A DNA stretch of 36,189 nucleotides from Hoeflea sp. (GTDB lineage: Bacteria; Pseudomonadota; Alphaproteobacteria; Rhizobiales; Rhizobiaceae). Shown piece after piece: positions 1-8,649 of the stretch. The position numbers and the translations under genes were made by a program. Position 1 is the stretch's first letter; each line of letters opens with the position of its first letter. Under the pieces are notes generated by a model, which was not told the DNA's origin, searched no databases, and worked only from the letters and a program-made list of their open reading frames with translations. The stretch is taken from the NCBI RefSeq assembly GCF_030682515.1, contig NZ_JAUXOD010000134.1:1-36189 (forward strand), given 5' to 3'.

Positions 1-177
1 CCACAGAGAATCACAAGCCGCTGAAATCACACAATATAATTTTCGGTTGGGCTCTAAGGCGTGAAACCCGGCGGGAGCAATGCATGCTTGAAGAATCTGC
101 CGTCAGCGCTGGCAAGAGCGGCAAACCGCTGGCCGGTCGAGGATCTGTTTCCGTGCGGCGAGGACACTTCTCAAAGC
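1..177. other. Window edge, no supported gene
   Basis: The stretch lies downstream of dksA and beyond its terminator. Open frames exist on both strands but none has a ribosome binding site, a recognisable domain or a natural boundary. I see no tRNA or repeat here. Confidence 0.4.
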
Positions 178-203
178 AAAAAACCGGCCCAGAGCCGGCT
201 TTT
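178..203 (-). terminator. Rho-independent terminator of dksA
   Basis: Read on the minus strand this is a GC-rich stem (AAGCCGGC pairing with GCCGGTTT, including one G-U pair) around a five-base loop, followed by a run of T residues. It starts about 28 bases after the dksA stop codon. Confidence 0.8.
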
Positions 204-231
204 CGGGAAGTATCCGAACTTGAAAGGCGGC

Positions 232-651
232 CTATTCGTCGCGATAGACCTTCTCGCGGCGCTCGTGGCGCTCCTGGGCTTCGATCGACAGCGTGGCGAT
301 GGGCCGCGCGTCGAGCCGCTTGAGGCTGATCGGTTCGCCGGTCTCTTCGCAATAGCCGTAGGTGCCGTCATCAATGCGCGCGAGTGCCGCATCGATCTTG
401 CCGATCAGCTTGCGCTGGCGGTCGCGCGCGCGCAGCTCGATCGCCCGGTCTGTTTCAGATGATGCGCGGTCCGCCACATCGGGGTGGTTGGCGCTTTCCT
501 CTGCGAGATGGTCAAGCGTCTCGCGAGCCTCTTTGAGAATATCATTGCGCCACGCGGTCAGCTTGGTCCTGAAATAGGCCCGCTGATTGGCGTTCATGAA
601 ATCCTCGTCTTCCGAGGGCACATAAGAGGAAAAATCGAAGTCTTCACTCAT
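232..651 (-). CDS. dksA: RNA polymerase-binding transcription factor DksA
   Basis: DksA binds in the secondary channel of RNA polymerase and, with ppGpp, resets transcription during the stringent response. The 139-residue protein has the long coiled-coil hairpin, with the tip motif PDVADRA (D58, D61, A63 match the functional D71, D74, A76 of E. coli DksA), and the ELRARDRQRKL helix. The C-terminal zinc finger is degenerate: only C101 (in GYCEETGEPI) remains of the four canonical cysteines, the others being replaced (T104, S122, A125), as is common in rhizobial DksA. I chose the ATG at 651 because GGGAG lies 7-8 bases before it; a longer frame to 732 has no such site. A terminator follows. The gene is monocistronic and divergent from sixA. 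Confidence 0.93.
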   Translation of the reverse strand: MSEDFDFSSYVPSEDEDFMNANQRAYFRTKLTAWRNDILKEARETLDHLAEESANHPDVADRASSETDRAIELRARDRQRKLIGKIDAALARIDDGTYGYCEETGEPISLKRLDARPIATLSIEAQERHERREKVYRDE

Positions 652-945
652 GACGATTCTCCCGGCTAAGCCATTCCGGGGGGTGTATAGCCAGAGGCTC
701 GCGCCGGTACAAGCGTTAAAGTAGCCTGTCACAGCAATTTCATTTATCTTGTAAAATCATGTGATCGGCAGGGTTGAAACGCATTTTTCTGTCCAGCGCG
801 GGTGGATTTCAGTGGTTTACATGCCCATTTGAAACTCACTCACCGGGGGGAGAACGCCATCCATGCTGCCATTCGATTTTCCACTGCCCCGAACTTTGTG
901 CTTTGGGCGAATTGAAGCTTGCGCGCAAATGTCTAAATTCAGTCG

Positions 946-1479
946 ATGAGCACGAAACCGTCCGCCCCCTTGCGAGTCTTTCTCGTCCGTCATGCCCACG
1001 CCGCCTGGGCCATTCCGGGCATGCGCGATTTCGACCGGCCGCTGGACGACCGCGGCCGCGAGGAGGCGCTAAGGCTTGCGGCAACGCTTACCGTCAACGG
1101 CTTTGCGCCGGACCTCGTCTTCTGCTCGAACGCGCGGCGCTGTGTCGAGACGCTGGACCTGCTTCTTTCCGGCGCTGGCCGCCTGCCCCCTGTGGAGCGC
1201 AGCGACGCGCTCTACGCCTCCGGCCATGAGGCCTATCTCGATCTGATTGCATCGGTGGGCGACGAAGCCATCCGCTCGATCATGATCGTCGGCCACAATC
1301 CGATGATCGAGGACACCGCGGGCGCGCTGGTGCATTCGGATGCCGCTTCCTGCCAGCAGGCGATGGGCGCGGGATTTCCCACCGCCGGCCTGCTGATCGC
1401 CGATTGCCGGGAGCGAGGCCCGGGCGCCATCGATGGCAGTGCCCGGTTCGTGGCTCTGCTGACCCCTGTCGACGCCTGA
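946..1479 (+). CDS. sixA: SixA-like phosphohistidine phosphatase (histidine phosphatase superfamily)
   Basis: This 177-residue protein belongs to the histidine phosphatase (phosphoglycerate mutase-like) superfamily. The N-terminal LVRHAHA motif (R14, H15, the phospho-accepting histidine) and the later VGHNP motif supply the catalytic residues; the LDDRGREEA segment is typical of SixA. Family members remove phosphate from phosphohistidine proteins such as histidine-phosphotransfer domains or PTS proteins; the substrate here is unknown. The frame opens with ATG at 946 without a strong Shine-Dalgarno sequence. It is followed after 82 bases by ycjX on the same strand. The 294 bases upstream, shared divergently with dksA, hold no evident gene. 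An alternative is a general phosphoglycerate mutase-like phosphatase. Confidence 0.82.
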   Translation: MSTKPSAPLRVFLVRHAHAAWAIPGMRDFDRPLDDRGREEALRLAATLTVNGFAPDLVFCSNARRCVETLDLLLSGAGRLPPVERSDALYASGHEAYLDLIASVGDEAIRSIMIVGHNPMIEDTAGALVHSDAASCQQAMGAGFPTAGLLIADCRERGPGAIDGSARFVALLTPVDA

Positions 1480-1561
1480 CCCGCCTGCCCGCTGCCGACG
1501 CCGCGCTTTCAATCGCCGCCCCGCTCTCCTATATCGGGACAAGCAACGGAGCGGTCGCACA

Positions 1562-3034
1562 GTGTCATCATCCATCACTTCCATCACCGATGAGGCGCTG
1601 ATCGCCTTCGACACGATTGCCGATCGCGCCAGCAGCTTGATCCAGCCGACCCTGCGGCTCGGCGTCACCGGCCTGTCGCGCGCCGGCAAGACCGTCTTCA
1701 TCACCGCCCTGGTCCACAACCTGATGCATGGCGGCCGCCTGCCGATGTTCGAGGCCGCCCATTCGGGCCGCCTGGCGCGGGCCTTTCTCGAACCCCAGCC
1801 CGACGACGCGGTGCCGCGGTTCCAGTATGAGGACCACGCCGCGCGGATGATCTCCGAGCGCATCTGGCCCGACTCCACCCGCGCCATCTCCGAATTGCGG
1901 CTGGTCATCGAATATGAATCGGCGAGCGGCTGGAACCGGTTCTTCTCGGGCGGCAGGCTGTGCCTCGACATTGTCGACTACCCCGGCGAATGGCTGCTCG
2001 ACCTACCGCTGCTCGGCCAGGATTTCGCCCAGTTCTCCCTGAACGCCGCCTCCCTCGCCCGCTCGCCGGTGCGCCATGACCTCGCCGCCCCCTGGCTTGA
2101 GAAGGCCAGGTCGATCGACCCGCACAAGCCCGCCGACGAGGCCGACGCGCGCGAGCTGGCGCGGCTGTTCACCGGCTATCTGCGCGCCTGCAAGCTGGAC
2201 GAGCGGGCGCTCTCCACCCTGCCGCCGGGGCGGTTCCTGATGCCCGGCGACCTCGACGGTTCGCCCGCTCTCACCTTCGCGCCGCTGCCCAACCTGCCCG
2301 ACGGCCCCGCCCCCAAGGGATCGCTGATGGCGATGATGGAGCGCCGCTACGAGAGCTACAAGCAGGTCGTGGTCAAGCCCTTCTTCCGCGAGCATGTCGC
2401 CCGGCTCGACCGCCAGATCGTGCTGATCGATGCCATGCAGGCGATGAACGCCGGCCGCGAGGCGGTGATCGATCTCGAGCGCGCGCTCTCGGACGTGCTG
2501 TCCTGCTTCAGGCCCGGCGGCGGCAATTTCTTGACCAACCTGGTCACGCGCCGCATCGACAAGGTGCTGATCGCCGCCACCAAGGCCGATCACCTGCACC
2601 ACGAGAGCCACGACCGGCTGGAGGCGATCGCCCGCCGCATCGTCGAACGCGCCTCCGCCAATATCGGCTCGTCGGGCGCCCATATCGAGGTGCTGGCGCT
2701 GGCCGCGGTGCGCGCCACCCGCGAGGCGAGCGTCCGCCAGGGCGGCGAAGACCTGCCCGTCATCGTCGGCACGCCGCTTGACGGCGAGCGCATCGGCGGC
2801 GAACTGTTCGACGGCAACCGCAAAACAGCCATATTTCCCGGTGACTTGCCAAGGAATCCGGATTCATTTTTCAAGGCCGTTGATTCAGTGTCTCAGCCGC
2901 TGCTGCCCGAGATCAACATCGTCCGCTTCCGCCCGCCCCTGATCGAGGAGAGCGAGGCAGGCGTCAAGCTGTCGCTGCCGCATATCCGCCTCGACCGGGC
3001 TCTGGACTATCTTCTGGGAGACCGGCTCGCATGA
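1562..3034 (+). CDS. ycjX: YcjX-like GTP-binding protein (DUF463)
   Basis: The 490-residue protein is a P-loop NTPase of the YcjX/DUF463 family, stress-associated in enterobacteria. The Walker A motif GLSRAGKT is at residues 37-44, a switch-like DYPGEW at 139-144, and a TKAD base-recognition motif at 340-343. There is no signal peptide or membrane segment. The start is GTG at 1562, with ACGGAG a short distance upstream and no better ATG nearby. The stop overlaps the next gene's start (ATGA, 4 bases), so ycjX and ycjF are translationally coupled, matching their known pairing across proteobacteria. The exact function of the pair is not established; a membrane-linked stress role is the usual assumption. 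Confidence 0.93.
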   Translation: MSSSITSITDEALIAFDTIADRASSLIQPTLRLGVTGLSRAGKTVFITALVHNLMHGGRLPMFEAAHSGRLARAFLEPQPDDAVPRFQYEDHAARMISERIWPDSTRAISELRLVIEYESASGWNRFFSGGRLCLDIVDYPGEWLLDLPLLGQDFAQFSLNAASLARSPVRHDLAAPWLEKARSIDPHKPADEADARELARLFTGYLRACKLDERALSTLPPGRFLMPGDLDGSPALTFAPLPNLPDGPAPKGSLMAMMERRYESYKQVVVKPFFREHVARLDRQIVLIDAMQAMNAGREAVIDLERALSDVLSCFRPGGGNFLTNLVTRRIDKVLIAATKADHLHHESHDRLEAIARRIVERASANIGSSGAHIEVLALAAVRATREASVRQGGEDLPVIVGTPLDGERIGGELFDGNRKTAIFPGDLPRNPDSFFKAVDSVSQPLLPEINIVRFRPPLIEESEAGVKLSLPHIRLDRALDYLLGDRLA

Positions 3035-4146
3035 CCGACCACGACCAACCGCCCCGCAAGCCGCGCGCCTTCTCAGTCGATGAGCCCGCTGCAAGACCGG
3101 CTCGCGACCAGGCCGGCGCGGCGCCAAGGGCGGCCGAGAAGGCGCGAAAACCCTCGGCCATCCCCGTGGCCACCGTGTCGATGACGGCGGATGAGGAAGA
3201 TCCCTTCCTGCCGCCGGCGGCAACGCTCGACGCGCTCACCCCGCCGCCTGCCAGGCCGCGCCGACGGCGCCTGACCGTCGGCAAGATCCTGACCGCAAGC
3301 CTGGGCTTCCTGTTGCTGCTGGCGCTGGGCGTGTGGACCGACAGCCTGATCCGCGAGCTGTTCGCCCGCCTTCCCTGGCTCGGCTGGACAGCCTTCGCCG
3401 CCGCCGTGATCGCGGTGCTGGCGCTCCTGGCGCTCGCCCTCCGGGAATTCATGGGGCTTCGCCGCCTCGCCCAGGTGGCGGGCCTGCGCGAAAAGATCGC
3501 CGGCAGGGGCAAGTCCGCCACGGCCAAGGAGGCACGCGCACTCGGCGCCGAGGTGGTGGCCCTGATCGCCGCCAATCCGCTGAGCGCCCGCGGCCGCAAG
3601 AGCCTCGCAAGCCTCGACGACGAGATCATCGACGGCCCGCAGTATCTGGCCTTCGCCGAGCGCGAGCTGATGGCCTCGCTCGACCGCCAGGCGCGCGCGC
3701 TCACCATCAACGCCGCCCGCCGCGTGTCGGTGGTGACCGCCGTCAGCCCGCGCGCCTTTGTCGATCTCGCCTATGTCGGCTTCGAGGCGGTGCGGCTGAT
3801 CCGGGCCATGGCCGAACTCTATGGCGGCAGGCCCGGCACCATCGGCATGATCCGCCTGTTTCGCGATGTCATCGCCCATCTCGCCGTCACCGGGGCGATC
3901 GCCGCGGGCGACAGCCTGATCCAGCAAGTGGTCGGCCACGGCATTGCCGCCAAGCTCTCGGCCCGGCTCGGCGAAGGCGTCATCAACGGGCTGATGACGG
4001 CACGCATCGGCATCTCCGCCATGGACCTGTGCCGGCCGATGCCGTTTGTCGCGCTCAAGCGTCCCGGCATGGGCGATTTCATGTCGGATCTGGCGGTCTT
4101 CACCGGCAAGGCCGCCGCTGAGGATAAATCCGGCGACCGGCTATGA
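3031..4146 (+). CDS. ycjF: YcjF-family membrane protein (TIGR01620, DUF697)
   Basis: This is the membrane partner of YcjX. The 371-residue protein has a charged, proline-rich cytoplasmic N-terminus (about residues 1-80), two closely spaced transmembrane helices (about 85-105 and 116-137) and a long C-terminal DUF697 region containing the conserved NAARRVSVVTAVSP and FRDVIAHLAVTGA segments, which may include further membrane-associated helices. Its ATG overlaps the ycjX stop. A long antisense open frame covers much of it and is rejected as a GC-rich shadow. Confidence 0.92.
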   Translation: MTDHDQPPRKPRAFSVDEPAARPARDQAGAAPRAAEKARKPSAIPVATVSMTADEEDPFLPPAATLDALTPPPARPRRRRLTVGKILTASLGFLLLLALGVWTDSLIRELFARLPWLGWTAFAAAVIAVLALLALALREFMGLRRLAQVAGLREKIAGRGKSATAKEARALGAEVVALIAANPLSARGRKSLASLDDEIIDGPQYLAFAERELMASLDRQARALTINAARRVSVVTAVSPRAFVDLAYVGFEAVRLIRAMAELYGGRPGTIGMIRLFRDVIAHLAVTGAIAAGDSLIQQVVGHGIAAKLSARLGEGVINGLMTARIGISAMDLCRPMPFVALKRPGMGDFMSDLAVFTGKAAAEDKSGDRL

Positions 4147-4210
4147 TTGCCGATGGAAATGTGGATAAGTCGTTTCCGATTACGGTCCATTAACCATTGT
4201 CGGTCAATTT

Positions 4211-4252
4211 TGGGCCTCGTTTCCAGCCGCCATGGGCCTCGTTTCCAGCCGC
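4211..4252 (+). repeat. Tandem 20-bp direct repeat upstream of secreted protein gene
   Basis: Two identical 20-base units starting TGGGCCTCG lie at 4211-4230 and 4233-4252, i.e. with a 22-base period, ending 13 bases before the ATG at 4266. The repeat sits in the leader or promoter-proximal region of that gene. Confidence 0.8.
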
Positions 4253-4265
4253 AACAGGTGTGATC

Positions 4266-4805
4266 ATGTTCTCGAAGTTTCGCATCCTTACCGTCAGCCT
4301 CGCGGCAGCAACCCTGCTCTCGGCCCAGCCTGCATTTTCGCGCGACAAGGACCTTGTGTTCTTTGAATCCGTCGCCGGCGCATGGAAGGGCCCGGGCGAG
4401 ATCGTCGCCGGCAAGTACAAGGGCACCAAGTTCGTCTGCAATCTGGCGGGCGGCGAGCACGACGGCAAGGCCGTGGGCATCACGCTCGACGGCACCTGCC
4501 GGGTGGGCGTGTTCAACCAGAAAATGTCGGCCGTGATCACCCGCCAGGGCAAGACCTACACCGGCAAGTTCCTCGACGGCTCCGCCGGCGAAGGCCTCGA
4601 CATCGTCTCCGGCAACGTCTCGGGCGACCGCGCCGTCATGGGCATCAACCGCAAGACCCTGAATGGCGCGATGATCGCCCGGCTCAACGATTCCGAGACC
4701 ATGAACGTGACCATCTCGGTCAAGGTCGGCGAAGAGATGGTGCCGGTCATCGGCATGACGCTCAAGCGCGAAGCACAGAAGATCGCCACCGGCGCCATTC
4801 GCTGA
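4266..4805 (+). CDS. Secreted hypothetical protein
   Basis: The 179-residue protein starts with a clear signal peptide (MFSKFRILTVSLAAATLLSA, probable cleavage near QPAFS-RD at about 26). The mature part is glycine- and beta-rich, with the pattern GAWKGPGEIVAGKYKG, two cysteines (in FVCNLAGG and DGTCRVGVF) that could form a disulfide, and no catalytic motif I recognise. It looks like a conserved periplasmic or secreted protein of Hyphomicrobiales. I use the ATG at 4266 because it begins the signal peptide; the frame extends upstream to 4197 through the direct repeat but without a signal sequence. It stands alone between ycjF and the ureohydrolase gene. Confidence 0.75.
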   Translation: MFSKFRILTVSLAAATLLSAQPAFSRDKDLVFFESVAGAWKGPGEIVAGKYKGTKFVCNLAGGEHDGKAVGITLDGTCRVGVFNQKMSAVITRQGKTYTGKFLDGSAGEGLDIVSGNVSGDRAVMGINRKTLNGAMIARLNDSETMNVTISVKVGEEMVPVIGMTLKREAQKIATGAIR

Positions 4806-4873
4806 CACCTGCCTGACCGCCAGGCTTGACCGCGAAAGGCGCGATCTCGCCCTCCCCTTGCGGATATTCGGCC

Positions 4874-5785
4874 ATGATGAAGACTCCCGGCTTTCTGGGG
4901 CTATCCGACACGCTCCCGGACTTGAGCCAACCCCGCATCGTGATGTTCGCCGCGCCGCATGGCAGCGTCTATCCGGGCGAGGACGCCGGCAGCTGCGCCG
5001 ACGCCGGCCGATCCATCCGCGCGGCGAGCCAGGAAGATGCCGACCTTGTCGGGAACTGGGATTTCGATCTCGAAGGCCCGCTGTTCAACGAAGGCCCGGT
5101 CTGCTGCGTCGACATCGGCTACCTTCCCACAAGCCCGGGTGACAATGCCCATAATCGGACCCTGATTGAATCTCGGACACGCGAGATCCTCGCCGCCGCA
5201 GCCGTCCCGGTGGTGATCGGCGGCGACGATTCCGTCCCCATTCCCTTTCTGGCCGGGTTTTCCGAGGCCGGACCGATCTGGATCGTCCAGATCGACGCCC
5301 ACATCGACTGGCGCGATGAGCGTCACGGCGAGCGCTTCGGCTATTCCAGCCCGATGCGGCGCGCCAGCGAGATGGGCCATGTCGCCGGCATCGTCCAGGT
5401 CGGCATGCGTGGCCTTGGCAGCGCCGGGGTCGCGGAACTTGACGCGGCGCGGAGCTATGGGGCCAGGATCGTGACGGCAAGAGAGGTCCACGCCAGCGGA
5501 CCCGGCGCCGCGGTGGCCTCCATTCCCGAGGGAGCCAGCATCGTCATCACGCTCGACTGCGATGGCCTCGACCCCTCGGTCATGCCCGGTGTCCTGGCAC
5601 GTACCCCGGGCGGATTGAGCTACATGCAGGTGATCGAGCTGATCGAAGCGGTCGCTCGGCGCGGGCGCATCGCCGGATTTGATCTGGTCGAATTGCATAC
5701 GCCGTCCGACATCTCCGGCCTGTCGGCGCTCACGGCCTCGCGCATTCTCGTCAATGTCATCGGCAGGATAGTCCGGCAGTCCTGA
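4874..5785 (+). CDS. Agmatinase/arginase-family ureohydrolase
   Basis: The protein (303 residues from ATG 4874; a TTG at 4826 would add 16) has the binuclear manganese site of the arginase/agmatinase superfamily: GGDDS at 116-120, DAHID at 141-145, and TLDCDGLDPS around D228 and D230. These enzymes hydrolyse guanidino or related groups, releasing urea from agmatine, arginine or guanidino acids. The first metal motif is GGDDS instead of the common GGDHS, so one histidine ligand is aspartate; the segment near the C-terminus is ELHTP rather than the usual E-x-N/S-P form. These changes argue against assigning a substrate. No polyamine gene is adjacent. Confidence 0.85.
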   Translation: MMKTPGFLGLSDTLPDLSQPRIVMFAAPHGSVYPGEDAGSCADAGRSIRAASQEDADLVGNWDFDLEGPLFNEGPVCCVDIGYLPTSPGDNAHNRTLIESRTREILAAAAVPVVIGGDDSVPIPFLAGFSEAGPIWIVQIDAHIDWRDERHGERFGYSSPMRRASEMGHVAGIVQVGMRGLGSAGVAELDAARSYGARIVTAREVHASGPGAAVASIPEGASIVITLDCDGLDPSVMPGVLARTPGGLSYMQVIELIEAVARRGRIAGFDLVELHTPSDISGLSALTASRILVNVIGRIVRQS

Positions 5786-5801
5786 GCCCGGCTCTGAGCC
5801 C

Positions 5802-6323
5802 CTACGCCTCGCCCTGCCACCAGTCGCCATCGGCGCTCAGCGTCTCGATCCCGTCCGAATCCACCTCGCTCGACCAGTCGGCTACGCTTTGCAGGTTGAC
5901 CACCGCGCGCGGCGCGATGTCGGCCAGCGGCACCATGACGAAGGCGCGCTCGGTCATGCGCGGATGCGGCACGGTGAGGTCGGCATGGTCGGACAGGAAG
6001 TCGCCGTGCAGCAGCACGTCGAGATCGATGGTGCGCGGCCCCCAGCGGTCGGTGCGGACCCGGTCGAGCTGACGCTCGATGGCGAGGCAGACCTCGAGCA
6101 GCTCATGCGGATCGAGCCTGGTTTCCACCAGCGCGCAGGCGTTCAGGAACCAGTCCTGGTCGGTCTTGCCCCAGGGCGGTGTCCGGTAGAGCCGGGAGAC
6201 GGTGCGCAGGCGGATATCCTCGTGCGCGTCGAGCAGCCTGAGCGCCCGCGCCATGGTCCGGCGCGGGTTGCCGATGTTGCCGCCAAGCCCGATGGCGGCG
6301 ATGACGGTCCTGGCTTCAGGCAC
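5802..6323 (-). CDS. folK: 2-amino-4-hydroxy-6-hydroxymethyldihydropteridine pyrophosphokinase
   Basis: FolK transfers pyrophosphate from ATP to 6-hydroxymethyl-7,8-dihydropterin, the step before dihydropteroate synthase. The 173-residue protein carries the HPPK signatures: GLGGNIGNP near the N-terminus, the SRLYRTPPWG loop, and the DRWGPRTIDLDVLL motif containing the metal-binding aspartates, followed by VPHPRMTERAFV. Its start overlaps the end of folB by 8 bases, so the genes are coupled. It ends 16 bases from the convergent ureohydrolase gene. Confidence 0.96.
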   Translation of the reverse strand: MPEARTVIAAIGLGGNIGNPRRTMARALRLLDAHEDIRLRTVSRLYRTPPWGKTDQDWFLNACALVETRLDPHELLEVCLAIERQLDRVRTDRWGPRTIDLDVLLHGDFLSDHADLTVPHPRMTERAFVMVPLADIAPRAVVNLQSVADWSSEVDSDGIETLSADGDWWQGEA

Positions 6324-6684
6324 GATGCTCGACCGTCACTTCGACATGATCGAGAATACCCGGCACGGCTGCACTCGGCTTGCGCACGGTGATGCGGGCG
6401 AGCCGGATCTGCGGGAATTCGGCGGCGAGCGCCTTGGCAATTTCGAGCGCCAGCGCCTCGATCAAATAGCGCCGCTTGCCGGTGACGATCCGCTCGATCA
6501 CCTTGAAGGCGATGCCATAATGCACCGTGCCATCGATGTCGTCGGTCTCGAGCGCGTCGCCCGGATCGACCGTGAGCTCGGCGTCGACGAAAAATCGCTG
6601 GCCGAGGAATTCTTCCTCGTCATGGACGCCGTGGCGGGCGAAGAACGCGCAGTTGACGAGACGGATGATGTAGCTGTCAGCCAT
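6316..6684 (-). CDS. folB: Dihydroneopterin aldolase
   Basis: FolB cleaves 7,8-dihydroneopterin to 6-hydroxymethyl-7,8-dihydropterin and glycolaldehyde. The 122-residue protein has the family pattern FFARHGVHDEEEFLGQRFFVD near the N-terminus and the catalytic lysine in VRKPSAAVPG near the C-terminus. I place the start at the ATG at 6684 because the homologous part begins there (MADSYIIRL); the frame continues upstream inside folP without a meaningful sequence. It overlaps folP by 8 bases upstream and folK by 8 bases downstream, giving a tightly coupled folP-folB-folK unit in pathway-related order. Confidence 0.95.
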   Translation of the reverse strand: MADSYIIRLVNCAFFARHGVHDEEEFLGQRFFVDAELTVDPGDALETDDIDGTVHYGIAFKVIERIVTGKRRYLIEALALEIAKALAAEFPQIRLARITVRKPSAAVPGILDHVEVTVEHRA

Positions 6685-7555
6685 GGCCGCGCTCCTTTTC
6701 GCGGCTGCTTTGAACCATCGCGTCGGCAACCGCAAGCCCGTCGATGTTGAAAGCGACATTGTGGACGCGGAACATCGCCGCCCCCGCCAGTCTGAGCACC
6801 ACGCTGGTGGCTGTGGTGCCGACATCGCGGTCAGGCGCATCGCGTCCGGTGAGCCCGCCGATGAAGCGCTTGCGCGAGGTTCCCGCGAGCAGCGGCAGGC
6901 CGAGCGCGTGCAGCTCCGTGAACCGCGCCATCAGCTCGAGATTGTCCGCCGCGTCCTTGGCGAAGCCGAAGCCCGGGTCGAGCAGGATCCGGTCGTCCCC
7001 GATGCCTGCCCTCCGGGCCATTTCCAGCGATGTCTTGAACCAGAAGAACTGGTCCTCGATCAGATCCGGCAAGCGCTGCCGCTCGCGGCCCGTATGCATG
7101 ATGGCGACCGCGGCGCCGGCGTCGCCCGCCGCCTTCGCGATCTCCGGCTCGCGCTGCAGCCCCCAGACATCATTGATCAGATGCGCCCCGCGCGTGAGCG
7201 CCAGCCGCGCCGTTTCCGCCCGCCAGGTGTCGACCGAGATCAGCAGGCCCGCATGGGCACCGAGCGCCTCGATCACCGGCAGGATCCGGCGCTGCTCCTC
7301 AAGCGCATCGACCGGCTCGGCGCCCGGGCGCGTCGATTCGCCGCCGATGTCGATGATCGCGGCGCCGGCCTCGCGCATCGACAGCGCGGCGGCCACCGCG
7401 GCATCCGTGGTGGCGGCGAGGCCGCCGTCTGAGAACGAATCCGGCGTCACGTTGACGATGCCCATCACCCGGGATTTCGGGCCCAGCTCGAGCTCCGCCT
7501 CGCGGCCGAGCCTGAGGGTTCGGGGATCAAAGACAGTGTCGGGCGGTGTTCGCAT
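6677..7555 (-). CDS. folP: Dihydropteroate synthase
   Basis: FolP condenses 6-hydroxymethyl-dihydropterin pyrophosphate with p-aminobenzoate and is the sulfonamide target. The 292-residue TIM-barrel protein shows all main motifs: VNVTPDSFSDGG, DIGGESTRPGA, the ISVDTWRAETA segment, INDVWGL, DPGFGFAKD and GTSRKRFIG. I start it at the ATG at 7555 (MRTPPDTVFDP); the frame runs 234 bases further upstream, but that part lacks homology character. It is the first gene of the folP-folB-folK block and is divergent from the DUF922 gene, with about 200 bases between them for two promoters. Confidence 0.96.
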   Translation of the reverse strand: MRTPPDTVFDPRTLRLGREAELELGPKSRVMGIVNVTPDSFSDGGLAATTDAAVAAALSMREAGAAIIDIGGESTRPGAEPVDALEEQRRILPVIEALGAHAGLLISVDTWRAETARLALTRGAHLINDVWGLQREPEIAKAAGDAGAAVAIMHTGRERQRLPDLIEDQFFWFKTSLEMARRAGIGDDRILLDPGFGFAKDAADNLELMARFTELHALGLPLLAGTSRKRFIGGLTGRDAPDRDVGTTATSVVLRLAGAAMFRVHNVAFNIDGLAVADAMVQSSREKERGHG

Positions 7556-7763
7556 GAGGCTGCTTTCCGGAGGCCTGTGGCAGGGGCGACGCCGTGCGCG
7601 TGTACAGCCCCGCAGGCGGCGCAGGAGCACGTCGGACGGCTGCCCCCTTCCCGCCGTCACCCGATTTGTGGTCAGGAATGATGCAGGAGAGTGAGGCTTC
7701 CTGTTGCATGAGCAGGCGCCATGGCGCAAGTTCCCGGAACATTGTTTGCAGCCGGAGTCTTCC

Positions 7764-8378
7764 ATGCGCGCCCTTCGCCCCGCCGTCACGGCCCTGTTGC
7801 TGTGCCTGGTCGCCTACCCCGGCGCCTCCGAGCCGCTGATCTCCAAGACCTATTCCTATTTCACCATCGGCGGGCGGACCGGGGCGGAACTGGAACAGCA
7901 ACTGCACAGCCTCGGCCCGATGATGTCGGACACCGGCACGCGCCATGCCGGCGCCACGAGGATCAAGCTCGGCGGCACCGTCAGCTATGAAAGCACGGAC
8001 GGCAGGTGCCGCGTCATCGACGCCAAGGTCTCGCTCGAGACCCATCTCACCCTGCCGCGCTGGAAGGACCGCAAGCGCGCCAGCCGGGAGATGGCGATCA
8101 TCTGGGAGGTGCTGTCGGCCGACATCAAGCGCCACGAGGAACGCCATGCCGAGATCGCCCGCCAATACGCAAGGGAACTGGAGCGGTCGCTGGAAGGGCT
8201 CAGGCCGGAGCGGTCCTGCGAGACAATGCAGGCCCGCGTCGACGCCACCTCCAGGAAGATCATCGAAAGGCATTCAGCCGAGCAGGAGAGGTTCGACCGC
8301 GCGGAGGCGGCGAGCTACGAGCGGCGCATGACGCGAATGCTGGGCTTCGCGCTCGAGAAAGAGCGGCGCGGGCTCTGA
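7764..8378 (+). CDS. Secreted putative zinc protease (DUF922)
   Basis: The 204-residue protein begins with a signal peptide (about residues 1-22, ending PGAS-EP) and matches the DUF922 type of predicted secreted zinc-dependent proteases. The HExxH motif is HEERH at residues 124-128, inside the helix SADIKRHEERHAEIARQYA; the YSYFTIGGRTGAELEQQL segment near the mature N-terminus is also family-typical. Two cysteines (C82, and one in ERSCETM) may form a disulfide. ATG 7764 is chosen because GGAG precedes it by 7 bases and the signal peptide starts there. The C-terminus is highly charged and helical. Activity has not been shown for most family members, so protease is a motif-based prediction. Confidence 0.83.
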   Translation: MRALRPAVTALLLCLVAYPGASEPLISKTYSYFTIGGRTGAELEQQLHSLGPMMSDTGTRHAGATRIKLGGTVSYESTDGRCRVIDAKVSLETHLTLPRWKDRKRASREMAIIWEVLSADIKRHEERHAEIARQYARELERSLEGLRPERSCETMQARVDATSRKIIERHSAEQERFDRAEAASYERRMTRMLGFALEKERRGL

Positions 8379-8649
8379 GACTGTGCGCAGTGAGGCCGCA
8401 GTCAGGGGCGTCGAGAGTCTCCCCGCGCGCCATCTTCATCCGGAAATTCTTTCCACGAGCAAGGTTCCGGCAGATTTTCCCAAGTCCGCGTACCGGCAAT
8501 GACAAAGACCGAGCTGTGCGCTCAAGTATTTCCCGCCCCTTGGACGTGCCCGGCAGCACCCTGAATTTCCACCGGATATTCCTCGCAATATTCGGGCAAC
8601 CTACATTAGGTATTTTGCCTATCAAGGGACAGGTTTTATTCAACTGATT
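8379..8649 (+). other. Intergenic, putative promoter of small RNA
   Basis: There is no credible protein gene here. Near the right end TTGCCT (8615-8620) and TATTCA (8637-8642), spaced 16 bases, form a plausible sigma-70 promoter leading into the candidate small RNA; the surrounding sequence is more AT-rich than the genes. Promoter assignment is tentative. Confidence 0.3.

Noticed and set aside
232-732. Longer 166-residue start for dksA
   Set aside because: The extra 27 residues have no DksA character, while the ATG at 651 has a good ribosome binding site and the conserved N-terminus.
3073-3939. Antisense open frame over ycjF (288 codons)
   Set aside because: Composition is that of a GC-rich shadow (His/Gly/Asp-rich), and the plus-strand YcjF protein has clear membrane helices and family motifs.
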